36,692 nt of DNA from Bacteroidales bacterium (lineage in GTDB: Bacteria > Bacteroidota > Bacteroidia > Bacteroidales > UBA932): contig SUYR01000025.1 in NCBI GenBank assembly GCA_015060335.1, forward strand, positions 1 through 36,692, in the 5' to 3' direction. Below, in pieces: positions 9,201-18,102 of this stretch (position 1 is the first letter of the stretch; each line of letters starts with the position of its first letter). The notes under the pieces were generated by a model. It searched no databases, was not told where the DNA came from, and was given only the letters and a program-made list of their open reading frames with translations. The position numbers were made by a program, and so were the translations under genes.

Positions 9201-9468
9201 GCACCCCAAGAGTGGATTTATAGTTACTCTTCTCAAGACTTTTTCCTGAATCAGGAAGAAAAAATACCCTGTCTCCTTCTATAAGATTGTAAAGGTCGGC
9301 AGCACAGTACTCTGCAGAATCCTTGTCCGGGAGGACTATAAGCTGTATGCCGTCATAGTCATATTGTGATACCACAAACCATCTTGCCGACAGGAACAGA
9401 CCTGTACAGAACACTTCCCTACATGAATTTTCAGCAAGTTTATTTATTGAAAAGCTACTTATTAACAT
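6286..9468 (-). CDS. mfd: Transcription-repair coupling factor Mfd
   Basis: The product has 1060 residues, close to the usual 1100-1200. The N-terminal UvrB-like part includes 'LVVVTYASALEEKIP' and 'GAIVDIFSYSYNDPFRVSFFGDEIDSI'. A CarD-like RNA-polymerase-interaction domain begins near residue 395 (GDYIVHIDYGVGIFGG). The RecG-like translocase has Walker A 'CGDVGFGKTEVA' near 540, 'DEEQKFGV' near 641, and helicase motifs 'TLTATPIPRTL' and 'QLRGRVGRSNRRAFCYL'. The TRCF C-terminal domain is at the end. Mfd removes RNA polymerase stalled at lesions and recruits UvrA. The initiator ATG (9466-9468) opens directly onto an AT-rich 286-bp divergent gap facing ruvB. Identity is certain. Confidence 0.97.
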   Translation of the reverse strand: MLISSFSINKLAENSCREVFCTGLFLSARWFVVSQYDYDGIQLIVLPDKDSAEYCAADLYNLIEGDRVFFLPDSGKSLEKSNYKSTLGVQRTSAIGKILDHKDGVLVVVTYASALEEKIPDASSIRNSVLKLSQGDEISHEDIVDSLFSAGFERVDFVSEPGQFAIRGAIVDIFSYSYNDPFRVSFFGDEIDSINVFDCNTQLSKEKVDTAEIYPDIVAEEGECESFMNITDILPEETLVWLDSSDMYKEKEFFKDLSRFRRIYLDLPLGRQDEMTVKFNISPQPSFNKNFELLTEDIRKRLEEGYRVRIYGEKKSQLERLQSILMQNGGIMPEFISGCNIHNGFIDHENKVCCYSDHEIFDRFHRVNIRRSVEKSEMLTINDLTSFAIGDYIVHIDYGVGIFGGLVRMKDDKGRMHEVVKLTYKDNDVVFVSVHALHRISRYKSKDAEPPKIHKLGSKAWQNLKTSTKSKVKDIAKDLIQLYAKRKSARGFAFSADTYLQQELESSFMYEDTPDQEKAVQAVKRDMEDTCPMDRLVCGDVGFGKTEVAVRAAFKAVADSKQVAVLVPTTILALQHFNTFKNRLKDLPCNIDNVSRLRTAKEISDIQKRLKAGTLDIVIGTHKLIGKGFEFKDLGLLIIDEEQKFGVSAKEKLRQLKASVDTLTLTATPIPRTLQFSLLGARDLSIINTPPPNRIPVQTEIMLFDHDEVRGILNYELNRGGQIFFVHNRVEELQSIHDILHRLVPDMKICVAHGQMEAKVLENKILDFMAGDYDMLLCTTIIENGLDVPNANTIIINQAQNIGLSDLHQLRGRVGRSNRRAFCYLMVPPLVSITDDARRRLKAIEAFSDLGSGFNIAMQDLDIRGAGNLLGAEQSGFITDMGFETYQKILAEAMEELGMETGITTKGKDDSFLSDCTIETDQLALIPDSYIDVTAEKIRIYKELDSLTSVNDINSMKERLSDRFGPLPEELLRLFDIVLIRQLGQKLGFEKIIIKNGVMIAFFISNPLSQYYKSDRFSKVLENITLNPKIFELKQNDSKLRIFSRNIDSISKAYEVLKKL

Positions 9469-9754
9469 TACATATATATTTCAGTTGAAAACATGTTGAT
9501 ATCCCTGTTGATATTGTCTTAAAAATAAATTGGCAAAATAAATTTTTCCGTATATCCCTTCCGGTAAAATTATCATGCAAATTTTTACAATATTTTTTAT
9601 CTTGCTATTTCTACAGCGTATTTCAACAGTTATCAACTCTATAAATAATTGATATTCAATAGGGAAATCAAGTTATCAACATATTAACATCGAAATAATA
9701 ATCATCTAATATTAAAAATATAAACTATATTTGTATATAATTATTTCTGCGCCG
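9469..9754. other. AT-rich divergent gap with four DnaA-box-like 9-mers
   Basis: The 286-bp region between mfd and ruvB is strongly AT-rich. It contains TGTTGATAT twice (9494-9502 and 9506-9514; complement ATATCAACA), TTATCAACT (9630-9638) and TTATCAACA (9673-9681). The consensus DnaA box is TTATCCACA, so each site differs at one to three positions. The region also holds the ruvB promoter and presumably the mfd promoter. It could be an origin of replication, a DnaA-regulated promoter region, or just AT-rich sequence. Confidence 0.4.
9726..9733 (+). promoter_or_regulatory. Promoter -7 element for ruvB
   Basis: TATATTTG is a perfect match to TAnnTTTG. It lies 21 bases before the ATG at 9755, so the leader would be short. 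No clear -33 element is visible. Confidence 0.5.
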
Positions 9755-10783
9755 ATGATGACTGATTTCGACCCGCATAATATCAACGAAGGCAAAGATA
9801 AGGATTTGGATGGAATAATCCGTCCGCAGGACCTTCGTGATTTCACAGGACAGGACAAGATTGTCTCCAATCTCAAGATTTTCGTGGCTGCTGCTAAGAT
9901 GAGAGGGGAGTCTCTTGATCACGTTCTGTTCCATGGCCCTCCTGGTCTTGGAAAGACAACCCTTGCACATATAATAGCGAATGAGCTCGGAGTGAACATG
10001 AAAGTTACATCAGGACCGATACTTGACAAACCAGGCGACCTTGCCGGTCTGCTGACTTCGCTCGAGGAGGGGGATGTGCTGTTCATTGACGAGATCCACA
10101 GACTTTCTCCTGTTGTGGAGGAATATCTGTATTCTGCTATGGAGGATTATGTCATAGATATAATGATAGACAAGGGACCGGGAGCAAGGTCGGTAAGAAT
10201 ATCCCTTAATCCCTTCACTCTTGTAGGAGCCACTACGCGAAGCGGTCTGCTTACCTCTCCTTTAAGGGCGAGATTCGGTATCACATGTGCATTGGAATAT
10301 TACGATACCATCACTCTTGTAAATATAGTAAAGAGGAGTGCCGGAATATTGAAGGTGGAGATAGAGCAGGATGCAGCTTATGAAATAGCACTCAGAAGCC
10401 GTGGTACTCCGCGTATAGCGAATTCGCTTTTGAGAAGGGTGCGTGACTTTGCCCAGGTGATGGGGAGCGGAAGGATAGACCTTCAGATAGCAAGATATGC
10501 ATTGGATGCTCTCAATATAGACAAGAGGGGATTGGATGCCATTGATAACAAGATACTTAAGACTATCATAACAAAGTTCAAGGGAGGACCTGTCGGAGCC
10601 AATACCATAGCTACGGCGGTTGGTGAGGATCAGGGTACTCTCGAAGAAGTTTATGAGCCTTTCCTTATAAAAGAGGGGTTCATAATAAGGACTCCTCGAG
10701 GAAGGGAAGCGACAGAACTTGCGTACAGGCATCTTGGATTTGACAAGGGTATCGCAGATCCTGATGACCCTACTTTATTCTGA
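9755..10783 (+). CDS. ruvB: Holliday junction branch-migration helicase RuvB
   Basis: The product has 342 residues, the typical RuvB length. It has the N-terminal '[15 protein letters not shown]', Walker A 'GPPGLGKTT', Walker B 'LFIDEIHRL', sensor '[20 protein letters not shown]', arginine-finger region and C-terminal winged helix '[13 protein letters not shown]'. RuvB is the hexameric AAA+ motor that drives branch migration with RuvA. The ATG at 9755 is chosen over an upstream TTG at 9731, which would lie inside the promoter -7 element; a second ATG follows directly at 9758. ruvA is encoded separately at 21603-22190, as usual outside Proteobacteria. Codon use (ATA, AGG) is ordinary, unlike the next two genes. 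Confidence 0.97.
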   Translation: MMTDFDPHNINEGKDKDLDGIIRPQDLRDFTGQDKIVSNLKIFVAAAKMRGESLDHVLFHGPPGLGKTTLAHIIANELGVNMKVTSGPILDKPGDLAGLLTSLEEGDVLFIDEIHRLSPVVEEYLYSAMEDYVIDIMIDKGPGARSVRISLNPFTLVGATTRSGLLTSPLRARFGITCALEYYDTITLVNIVKRSAGILKVEIEQDAAYEIALRSRGTPRIANSLLRRVRDFAQVMGSGRIDLQIARYALDALNIDKRGLDAIDNKILKTIITKFKGGPVGANTIATAVGEDQGTLEEVYEPFLIKEGFIIRTPRGREATELAYRHLGFDKGIADPDDPTLF

Positions 10784-10814
10784 TCCTTTCTTTTCTCCTG
10801 AACTTATTCCTTCT

Positions 10815-10841
10815 ATCATCCTGAGCGAAGTGGGAGGATCT
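10815..10841. repeat. REP-like hairpin 'ATCATCCTGAGCGAAGTGGG...'
   Basis: ATCCT (10818-10822) pairs with AGGAT (10835-10839) in a unit matching the common Bacteroidota intergenic motif TCATCCTGAGCGAAG...AGGATCT. It lies 32 bases past the ruvB stop and before the sdhA promoter. Confidence 0.5.
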
Positions 10842-10853
10842 GTTCAATTATAA

Positions 10854-10884
10854 TTGGTAAAGTCGGTAAAATTCCGTAAAATTG
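10854..10884 (+). promoter_or_regulatory. Probable promoter for sdhA-sdhB
   Basis: TTG (10854-10856) is followed after 20 bases by TAAAATTG (10877-10884), 7 of 8 matches to TAnnTTTG. The start codon is 28 bases further on. Confidence 0.45.
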
Positions 10885-10912
10885 TGCCGAAATTTCACAA
10901 ACACTCTATAAA

Positions 10913-12859
10913 ATGGCCGAAAAACTTATTTCTAAGATTCCTGAGGGACCTTTGTCAGAGAAATGGACAAAGCATAAATCTCAGATCCGTGTTGTCAGCC
11001 CTGGCAACAAAAGAAAAATGGAAGTCATTGTAGTTGGTACAGGTCTCGGTGGAGCGTCTGCAGCCGCTTCACTCGGAGAACTTGGCTACAACGTGAAGGT
11101 ATTCTGTATCAGCGACTCACCTCGTCGTGCTCACTCTATCGCAGCACAGGGTGGTATCAATGCCGCTAAGAACTACCAGAACGACAATGACTCTGTGTAT
11201 CGTCTCTTCTATGACACAATCAAAGGAGGAGACTATCGTGCACGCGAGGCAAACGTTTATCGTCTTGCAGAGGTCAGCAACAACATCATTGACCAGTGCG
11301 TGGCACAGGGTGTCCCTTTTGCAAGGGAATATGGCGGACTTCTCGCCAACCGCTCTTTCGGAGGTGCGCAGGTTAGCCGTACCTTCTATGCACGCGGACA
11401 AACCGGACAGCAGCTCCTCCTCGGTGCTTATGCAGCTCTCAACCGTCAGATTGCTCTCGGTACAGTAAAGAGCTATCCACGTTACGAGATGCTCGATGTA
11501 GTTCTCATCAACGGTGAGGCTAAGGGTATCATCGCAAGAAACCTCGTAAACGGAAAGATCGAGAGATTCGGTGCTCATGCTGTCGTAATCGCAACAGGTG
11601 GATACGGAAATACTTACTTCCTTTCTACCAATGCAATGAACTCTAACGGATCTGCAGCTATGCAGTGCTACAGAAAGGGTGCTTTCTTTGCAAACCCTTG
11701 CTTTGCACAGATCCATCCTACATGTATTCCTGTACATGGCGACCAGCAGTCTAAGCTTACCCTCATGTCTGAGTCACTCCGTAATGACGGACGTATCTGG
11801 GTACCTAAGAATATGGAGGACGTAAAGGCTCTCCGCGCAGGTACAAAGAAGCCTTCAGACATCGCAGAGGAAGACCGCGACTACTATCTCGAGCGTCGTT
11901 ATCCTGCATTCGGTAACCTCGTGCCACGTGACGTTGCTTCACGTGCTGCAAAGGAGCGTTGCGACGCAGGTTATGGTGTAAACAACACAGGACTTGCCGT
12001 GTTCCTTGATTTCAAGACAGCTATCGAGCGTCTTGGTGAGGATGTAATCAGAGCAAGATATGGTAACCTCTTCCAGATGTATGAGAAAATCACTGACGTG
12101 AACCCATATAAGGAGCCTATGATGATCTACCCTGCTATCCACTATACAATGGGTGGTATCTGGGTTGACTACAACCTCCAGACAACTGTTCCAGGTCTTT
12201 ACGCTATCGGTGAGGCTAACTTCTCTGATCACGGTGGAAACCGTCTTGGTGCATCTGCCCTCATGCAGGGTCTTGCTGACGGTTACTTCATCCTTCCTTA
12301 TACTATCGGCGACTACCTCGCAGGTAAGTTCAAGGAGCCTAAGACAGACATCAATGCCCCTGAGTTTGCAGAGGCTGAAAAGGCTGTCACAGAGAAGATT
12401 GAGAAGCTTTTCGCTATCAAGGGCAAGAAATCTGTTGACTCATTCCACAAAGAACTCGGACACATCATGTGGGAGTATGTCGGAATGGCACGTAACGAGG
12501 CTGGTCTCAAGAAGGCCATCACACTTATTCAGGAGCTCAGAGTTGAGTTCTGGAAGAATGTTTACGTAGCAGGTGACAACAATCAGTTCAACCAGGAGCT
12601 TGAGAAGGCTCTCCGTCTTATCGACTTCTTCGACATCGGAGAACTCATGGCACGTGACGCACTCAACAGAAACGAGTCTTGCGGTGGTCACTTCCGTGAG
12701 GAAATGCAGACTGAAGAAGGTGAGACCAAGCGTGACGACGAGAACTATATGTTCGTAGCTGCTTGGGAGTACAAGGGCGAAGGTGTTGATCCTGAGCTTC
12801 ATAAGGAGCCGCTCGTATATGAGAATATCAAGATTGCTACCAGAAACTATAAAGACTAA
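10913..12859 (+). CDS. sdhA: Fumarate reductase/succinate dehydrogenase flavoprotein subunit
   Basis: The product has 648 residues. The FAD-binding Rossmann motif is '[21 protein letters not shown]' (about 38-58), followed by '[21 protein letters not shown]' with the His for covalent FAD attachment. The substrate site is in 'HPTCIPVHG' and '[18 protein letters not shown]', and the flavoprotein signature '[15 protein letters not shown]' is near 410. It closely resembles the Bacteroides FrdA type that works in fumarate respiration; frdA is an equally valid symbol. It oxidises succinate or reduces fumarate together with the iron-sulfur subunit just downstream (5 bp gap). Codon use is biased to CTC, ATC and CGT, as in highly expressed genes. 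The cytochrome b subunit normally encoded just upstream is absent. Confidence 0.95.
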   Translation: MAEKLISKIPEGPLSEKWTKHKSQIRVVSPGNKRKMEVIVVGTGLGGASAAASLGELGYNVKVFCISDSPRRAHSIAAQGGINAAKNYQNDNDSVYRLFYDTIKGGDYRAREANVYRLAEVSNNIIDQCVAQGVPFAREYGGLLANRSFGGAQVSRTFYARGQTGQQLLLGAYAALNRQIALGTVKSYPRYEMLDVVLINGEAKGIIARNLVNGKIERFGAHAVVIATGGYGNTYFLSTNAMNSNGSAAMQCYRKGAFFANPCFAQIHPTCIPVHGDQQSKLTLMSESLRNDGRIWVPKNMEDVKALRAGTKKPSDIAEEDRDYYLERRYPAFGNLVPRDVASRAAKERCDAGYGVNNTGLAVFLDFKTAIERLGEDVIRARYGNLFQMYEKITDVNPYKEPMMIYPAIHYTMGGIWVDYNLQTTVPGLYAIGEANFSDHGGNRLGASALMQGLADGYFILPYTIGDYLAGKFKEPKTDINAPEFAEAEKAVTEKIEKLFAIKGKKSVDSFHKELGHIMWEYVGMARNEAGLKKAITLIQELRVEFWKNVYVAGDNNQFNQELEKALRLIDFFDIGELMARDALNRNESCGGHFREEMQTEEGETKRDDENYMFVAAWEYKGEGVDPELHKEPLVYENIKIATRNYKD

Positions 12860-12864
12860 TTGAC

Positions 12865-13644
12865 ATGGATTTGACATTGAAAGTATGGCGTCAGAAAAAC
12901 GCCAAGGCAGAAGGACATTTTGAGACCTATAAGGTTAAGAATATTTCCGCTGACAGCTCTTTCCTCGAGATGCTCGATATCCTGAATGAGCAGCTTATCG
13001 CTGAGGGTATAGATCCGGTAGCTGTCGAGAAGGGATGCCAGAGCAGCGGTCCTGTTTCATTCGACCACGACTGCCGCGAGGGTATCTGCGGTGCATGTTC
13101 ACTCTATATCAACGGCCGTGCACACGGACCGGACGATGAGGTAACAACATGCCAGCTCCACATGCGTAAATTCAAGGACGGTGACACAATCACTATCGAG
13201 CCTTGGAGAGCAAAGGGATTCCCTGTAATCAAGGACCTCGTTGTTGACCGTCAGGCTTATGACAAGATCCTTCAGGCAGGTGGATATGTATCAGTAAGAA
13301 CAGGCGGTGTTCCTGACGGAAACGTGATTCCTATTCCTTACGAGAAGGCAGAGGAGAGCATGGACGGTGCAGCATGTATCGGTTGTGGTGCATGTGCAGC
13401 TACATGTAAGAACGGTTCTGCAATGCTTTTCGTAGCAGCTCGCGTAAGTTCACTCGCACTTCTCCCACAGGGTAAGGTTGAAGGAGCAAAACGTGCAAAG
13501 GCTATGGTTGCAAAGATGGATGAGCTCGGATTCGGTGCTTGTACCAACACACGTGCATGTGAAATGGAGTGCCCTAAGCACATCACAGTTTCTCACATTG
13601 CCCGTCTGAACCGTGAGTTCCTTGCTGCTAAGCTTGCTGACTAA
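12865..13644 (+). CDS. sdhB: Fumarate reductase/succinate dehydrogenase iron-sulfur subunit
   Basis: The product has 259 residues. The [2Fe-2S] ligands are C70, C75 and C78 (CREGICGAC) with C96; the ferredoxin-type clusters use C171-C174-C177-C181 ([11 protein letters not shown]) and C226, C232 and C236 ([11 protein letters not shown]). This is the complete electron wire from flavin to quinone site. The ATG at 12865 follows the sdhA stop by 5 bp, and the pair shares the same highly expressed codon use, so one operon is clear. A strong terminator follows at 13667-13695. No membrane-anchor gene lies on either side. frdB is the alternative symbol. Confidence 0.95.
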   Translation: MDLTLKVWRQKNAKAEGHFETYKVKNISADSSFLEMLDILNEQLIAEGIDPVAVEKGCQSSGPVSFDHDCREGICGACSLYINGRAHGPDDEVTTCQLHMRKFKDGDTITIEPWRAKGFPVIKDLVVDRQAYDKILQAGGYVSVRTGGVPDGNVIPIPYEKAEESMDGAACIGCGACAATCKNGSAMLFVAARVSSLALLPQGKVEGAKRAKAMVAKMDELGFGACTNTRACEMECPKHITVSHIARLNREFLAAKLAD

Positions 13645-13666
13645 GTCTCATAAAAGCATTTATACG

Positions 13667-13695
13667 GAGATCACCGCAAGGTGGTCTCTTTTTTT
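13667..13695 (+). terminator. Rho-independent terminator after sdhB
   Basis: GAGATCACC (13667-13675) pairs with GGTGGTCTC (13680-13688), with one G-U pair, around a GCAA tetraloop. TTTTTTT (13689-13695) follows directly. Confidence 0.85.
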
Positions 13696-13699
13696 ATGC

Positions 13700-13707
13700 T
13701 ATATTTG
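13700..13707 (+). promoter_or_regulatory. Promoter -7 element for the tricorn-like protease
   Basis: TATATTTG is a perfect TAnnTTTG match, 20 bases before the ATG at 13728 and just after the sdhB terminator. Confidence 0.5.
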
Positions 13708-13727
13708 TCTTATTCAAACCACACAAT

Positions 13728-16325
13728 ATGAAAAATATCCTTACCCTCTTACTTCTTGCTTGCACATTGAGTGTATCCGCTGAAAATGTTTCATGGCTTC
13801 GTTATCCTTCCATATCTCCCGACGGAGAGAAAATAGCCTTTTCGTATAATGGAGATATCTATATTGTGGACTCTGAAGGTGGACAGGCAAGGCAGATAAC
13901 ATCCAACAGATCATATGATTATTCTCCTATATGGTCTCCTGATGGAAAGTCTGTAGCATTTGCCTCTGACAGGTATGGTAATTTCGATATATATATCATA
14001 TCTGCTGAGGGAGGCAGACCTTCGAGAATTACTACACATTCTTCTAAAGATACTCCATGGACATTCACTCCGGACGGAAAGAGGATAATATATTCTTCAC
14101 TGATTCAGGACCCGGCTTCAAGTGCTTTGTTTCCAAAGAGTTCCATGACTGAGCTTTATTCGGTTTCCATTTCAGGAGGCAGACCGCAGCAGATACTTGC
14201 AACACCTGCTGAAGAAGTTTCATTCATAGGTGACAAAGGTGCCTTTCTTTATCATGACTGCAAGGGAGGAGAAAATATATGGCGTAAACATCATACGTCT
14301 TCCATAACACGTGATATATGGAAATATGAAGACGGAAAACATGTGAAGCTCACTGATTTCAATGGGGAAGACCGTTGTCCTAATGTATCCTCTGACGGAA
14401 AGACAGTGTATTTTCTCAGTGAGAGGGACGGAAGTTTCAATGTATATTCCATGTCTGTGGATAATCCTTCATCAGTAAGTAAGATAACTGACCATAAGAC
14501 TCATCCTGTAAGATTTCTTACAGTTTCCTCGGATGATGTATTATGTTATGGTTATTGTGGGGATATTTATGTAAAAAAGCCTGGTAAAGCGCCTAAGAAA
14601 CTGTCTGTATCACTGATTTCAGACTATTCGGACAATGGAAAGGCGAGGATTGATGTATATGGAGGATCTGATAATGACGTATCCTCTGACGGCTCTCAGA
14701 TAGCATTTATAAGCAGGGGCGAGGTGTTTGTAACTTCTACTGAATATAAGACAGTAAAGAGGATAACAGATACTCCCGCTGCGGAGGAAGATGTGGTATT
14801 TTCTCCTGACGGAAATACATTAGCTTACTCTTCAGAGCGTTCAGGAGTATGGAATATATATACTGCAGAATTGTCGAGGAAAGAGGATGTATATTTTTCG
14901 CATGCAACTTTCATTGTTGAAAAACCTTTGTTCAAGGATAATGATATTGATCGTAAGGCTCCTTCATATTCTCCTGATGGAAAGGAGATAGCCTACATAG
15001 AGGGAAGGGACAGGCTGATGGTAATGAATCTTGAATCGGGAAAGACAAGGCAGATTACGGACGGAAGCCAGTGTTTTTCAACTTACGGATCATTCGGTTA
15101 CTGTTGGTCTCCTGACGGAAAATGGTTTACTCTGAGCTATTGTGCAAGAAATCATTATCCTTACAATGATATAGGAATAGTAAGTGCGGAAGGAGGAAAG
15201 GATATTATAAATCTTACAGAGAGCGGATATACCGACAGTTCTCCAAAATGGGTACTTGATGGTAATGCAATACTCTTCAAATCAGAACGTTACGGTATGA
15301 GAAACCATGCATCATGGGGTACACTTGAAGATGCTATGATAGTATTTCTTAACCGTAAGGCGTATGATGATTTCAGAATGTCAGAAGAAGATAGGAAACT
15401 GCTGGAGGAGTATGAAAAGTCAGGTGAAGACAAAAAGGAAGAAAACAAGGATATTGTTGTTGAACTGGATAATATTGAAAACAGGATCGTCAGACTTACA
15501 CCTTCTTCTTCATCTCTTGGAAGCATAGCACTCAGCAAGGACGGTAAATATCTCTACTATCAGGCTACTTATGAAAGTGGAAGAAATCTGTGGAAATATG
15601 ACATAATGAAGGAAACTCCGACCAGGATTGGGGCAGCTGACGGATCTATGAAATGGAATGCAAAGCAGGATATGCTATATGTACTCGGCAGTCGTTTTTT
15701 TAAGATGAAACATGATGCAAAGAGCCTTGAATCAATCCCTGTAAGCACTTATTTCTTTATGGACCTTAAGGCTGAACGAGAGTATATGTTCGATCATGTA
15801 TATCGTCAGGAAAAGGAGCGTTTCTATAATAAGGGTATGCATGGTGTAGATTGGGAGAGTCTTACAGATCATTACAGGAGGTTTCTCCCATATATCGGTA
15901 ATAATTATGATTTTTCTGAGCTTTTAAGCGAATATCTCGGTGAATTGAATGTATCCCATACCGGAAGCGGTTACAGGGCTCCACAGACCTTCGATAAGAC
16001 CATTACGGCCAATTTAGGTCTTCTTTATGATATGGATTGGAAAGAGGATGGCTTGAAGGTTTCGGAAATAGTGGCTATGGGACCGTTTGACAAGGCTTCC
16101 TCAAAGCTTGAGGAAGGTGATGTTATAATGGCTATAGACGGTACCAGAATACTTAAGGATATGGATTATTTTCCGCTTCTTGACCGCAAGGCTGGCAAGC
16201 GTACTCTGGTTACGATCAGGAAATCTTCAGGAGAAGAGACAGATATGGTCGTAGTCCCTATAAGTGAGTCTGCATTCAATGAGCTTCTTATCAGAGATGG
16301 ATCAGAATTAATGCAGAGAAAGTGA
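13728..16325 (+). CDS. Tricorn-type protease (S41 family), N-terminal part, ended early by a frameshift
   Basis: The product has 865 residues with signal peptide MKNILTLLLLACTLSVSA. WD40/TolB-like propeller blades run from about 20 to 640, with repeated 'SPDGKxxAF'-type motifs. The tricorn C1 domain carries the catalytic His744 in 'ELNVSHTGSGY', equivalent to His746 of Thermoplasma tricorn. A PDZ domain at about 755-845 (FDKASSKLEEGDVIMAIDGTRI) follows. The last 15 or so residues (IRDGSELMQRK) are out of frame: the other frame at 16283 onward continues the family sequence (YQRWIRINAEKV). Without the downstream piece the enzyme lacks its nucleophile. Either the gene is a pseudogene or one T was lost in sequencing near 16286-16290. 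Confidence 0.88.
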   Translation: MKNILTLLLLACTLSVSAENVSWLRYPSISPDGEKIAFSYNGDIYIVDSEGGQARQITSNRSYDYSPIWSPDGKSVAFASDRYGNFDIYIISAEGGRPSRITTHSSKDTPWTFTPDGKRIIYSSLIQDPASSALFPKSSMTELYSVSISGGRPQQILATPAEEVSFIGDKGAFLYHDCKGGENIWRKHHTSSITRDIWKYEDGKHVKLTDFNGEDRCPNVSSDGKTVYFLSERDGSFNVYSMSVDNPSSVSKITDHKTHPVRFLTVSSDDVLCYGYCGDIYVKKPGKAPKKLSVSLISDYSDNGKARIDVYGGSDNDVSSDGSQIAFISRGEVFVTSTEYKTVKRITDTPAAEEDVVFSPDGNTLAYSSERSGVWNIYTAELSRKEDVYFSHATFIVEKPLFKDNDIDRKAPSYSPDGKEIAYIEGRDRLMVMNLESGKTRQITDGSQCFSTYGSFGYCWSPDGKWFTLSYCARNHYPYNDIGIVSAEGGKDIINLTESGYTDSSPKWVLDGNAILFKSERYGMRNHASWGTLEDAMIVFLNRKAYDDFRMSEEDRKLLEEYEKSGEDKKEENKDIVVELDNIENRIVRLTPSSSSLGSIALSKDGKYLYYQATYESGRNLWKYDIMKETPTRIGAADGSMKWNAKQDMLYVLGSRFFKMKHDAKSLESIPVSTYFFMDLKAEREYMFDHVYRQEKERFYNKGMHGVDWESLTDHYRRFLPYIGNNYDFSELLSEYLGELNVSHTGSGYRAPQTFDKTITANLGLLYDMDWKEDGLKVSEIVAMGPFDKASSKLEEGDVIMAIDGTRILKDMDYFPLLDRKAGKRTLVTIRKSSGEETDMVVVPISESAFNELLIRDGSELMQRK

Positions 16326-16900
16326 CCGCACTCTCAGGAGGTAGACTTGGATATGTCCATATAAAGAGTATGAATGACCCGAGTTTCCGTACAGTTTATT
16401 CAGATATTCTCGGAAGATACAACCATTGTGACGGTATAGTGATAGATACGAGATTTAATGGGGGAGGACGTCTTCATGAAGATATCGAGGTGCTTTTCAG
16501 CGGCGAGAAATATCTGACTCAGGAAGTGCGTGGCAAGGATGCATGTGATATGCCGAGCCGCAGGTACAACAAGGCTTCCATAATGATAATAGGGGAGGCT
16601 AATTATTCCAATGCTCATGGCACACCTTGGGTTTACAAGCATAAAGGTATAGGATTGCTTGTAGGAAAACCGGTACCGGGCACCATGACATCGGCAAATT
16701 GGGAAACTCTCCAGGATCCAACTCTCTATTTCGGAATACCTGTAGTGGGATATCGTACATCTGAAGGTACATATCTGGAGAACTCTCAGCTAGAGCCTGA
16801 CATAGATGTTGAAAACACCAAGGAACTTGTTGTTCAGGGTCGTGACGAGCAGCTCGAGACAGCAGTAAAAACACTTCTTAAGCAGATAGATAGCAATTAA
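16322..16900 (+). CDS. Tricorn-type protease, C-terminal catalytic part (continuation after frameshift)
   Basis: From the GTG at 16322 this piece has 192 residues, but its frame is open from 16283 and the homologous sequence begins there. It carries the C2 serine-protease half: 'GYVHIKSMNDPSFRTVYSDILGRY', 'GIVIDTRFNGGGRLHED', the nucleophile Ser96 in 'GEANYSNAHGTPW', and the C-terminal 'LENSQLEPDIDV' with the likely catalytic Glu. It has no start signals of its own and is probably never translated as an independent enzyme. Together the two pieces would make about 1060 residues, the usual size of the family. Its TAA (16898-16900) abuts the hflX stop codon with no gap. Confidence 0.85.
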   Translation: MTALSGGRLGYVHIKSMNDPSFRTVYSDILGRYNHCDGIVIDTRFNGGGRLHEDIEVLFSGEKYLTQEVRGKDACDMPSRRYNKASIMIIGEANYSNAHGTPWVYKHKGIGLLVGKPVPGTMTSANWETLQDPTLYFGIPVVGYRTSEGTYLENSQLEPDIDVENTKELVVQGRDEQLETAVKTLLKQIDSN

Positions 16901-18091
16901 TTACCAAAGGAAGTTATCGAACGGATAGCGGCCGGCATGGATTTCAGCTACCATCTTGTATAGGTCATCCCTGAGTTTTTCTATACCTGTCTTGTTCTTT
17001 GCCGATATGAATATGCAAGGAGTGTTCTCTTTTGCTATCCAGCTGTGCTTGAACTCTTCGAGAGTGTAGTTTTCCTGCTTTTTAGGTTCAAGGGAGAATT
17101 CGTCGTACTCCTCATACCTATATGCGTCTATCTTATTGAATACTACGAATATAGGCTTATCTATTGCCTTTATATCCTTGAGTGTTTCTTCTACAACTCT
17201 TATGTGGTCTTCAAAGTTAGGATGTGATATGTCCACCACGTGCATGAGTATATCTGCTTCCCTTACTTCGTCAAGTGTACTCTTGAATGCTTCTACAAGC
17301 TGATGTGGTAGTTTTCGTATGAATCCTACCGTATCGCTGAGCAGGAACGGTACATTTTCTATTACCACCTTACGTACAGTAGTGTCAAGAGTAGCAAACA
17401 GTTTATTTTCGGCAAAAACATCGCTTTTTGCAAGCAGATTCATGAGCGTACTTTTTCCAACGTTTGTATATCCTACAAGTGAAATACGCACCAGTGATCC
17501 TCTGTTTCCTCGCTGAGAAGCCATCTGCTTGTCAACTTTCTTCAGCTGCTCTTTGAGACGTGCAATCTTGTCCTGGATTATTCGGCGGTCAGTCTCGATC
17601 TGTGTTTCACCCGGACCCCTCATTCCGATACCTCCCTTCTGTCTTTCAAGGTGGGTCCACATTCGTGTAAGTCGTGGCAGAAGATATTGATATTGAGCAA
17701 GTTCTACCTGCATCTTAGCGTATGCAGTCTTTGCTCTCTGAGCGAATATATCCAGAATGAGATTAGTTCTGTCGAGGATTCTGATATTGAGTTCTCTTTC
17801 AATATTTCTTAGCTGAGTAGGGGATAGTTCGTCATCGAAAATAACTACTTCTATTTCGTTTTCTTCGCAATATTCCCTTATCTCCTGCAGTTTTCCGCTT
17901 CTGATATATGTCCTTGAATCAGGCCTATCTACTTTCTGTATGAACTTCTTTACACCTACAGCTCCGGCAGTCTCTGCCAGAAACTCCAGTTCATCAAGAT
18001 ACTCCATTATCTGTCTTTCGTCATCTCCTTGCTTGATCACTCCTACGAAGACAGCTTTTTCGTTGTGTTGTTCTACAGTTATTTTTGCCAT
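16901..18091 (-). CDS. hflX: Ribosome-associated GTPase HflX
   Basis: The product has 396 residues. The HflX N-terminal domain (SRTYIRSGKLQEI, EVVIFDDELSPTQLRNIE, ILDRTNLILDIFAQRAKT) is followed by the coiled linker with 'GGIGMRGPGETQIETDRR'. The G domain has G1 'GYTNVGKST' near 208, G3 'DTVGF' and G4 'NKID'. HflX binds the 50S subunit and splits or rescues stalled ribosomes under stress. It lies 72 bp downstream of the tonB gene on the same strand, but a terminator-like hairpin separates them. It is convergent with the tricorn gene, the two stop codons being adjacent. Confidence 0.95.
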   Translation of the reverse strand: MAKITVEQHNEKAVFVGVIKQGDDERQIMEYLDELEFLAETAGAVGVKKFIQKVDRPDSRTYIRSGKLQEIREYCEENEIEVVIFDDELSPTQLRNIERELNIRILDRTNLILDIFAQRAKTAYAKMQVELAQYQYLLPRLTRMWTHLERQKGGIGMRGPGETQIETDRRIIQDKIARLKEQLKKVDKQMASQRGNRGSLVRISLVGYTNVGKSTLMNLLAKSDVFAENKLFATLDTTVRKVVIENVPFLLSDTVGFIRKLPHQLVEAFKSTLDEVREADILMHVVDISHPNFEDHIRVVEETLKDIKAIDKPIFVVFNKIDAYRYEEYDEFSLEPKKQENYTLEEFKHSWIAKENTPCIFISAKNKTGIEKLRDDLYKMVAEIHAGRYPFDNFLW

Positions 18092-18102
18092 TATGTTTAT
18101 CT

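Noticed and set aside
11925..11950. Two CACGTG motifs in sdhA as possible parS sites
   Set aside because: The flanks (GTGCCACGTGACG and GCTTCACGTGCTGC) do not match TGTTnC...GnAACA; CACGTG is frequent in this codon-biased gene.
16283..16900. Second tricorn piece as an independent protease gene
   Set aside because: Family sequence continues upstream of its GTG without a break, there is no promoter or leader, and a single added base rejoins both parts.
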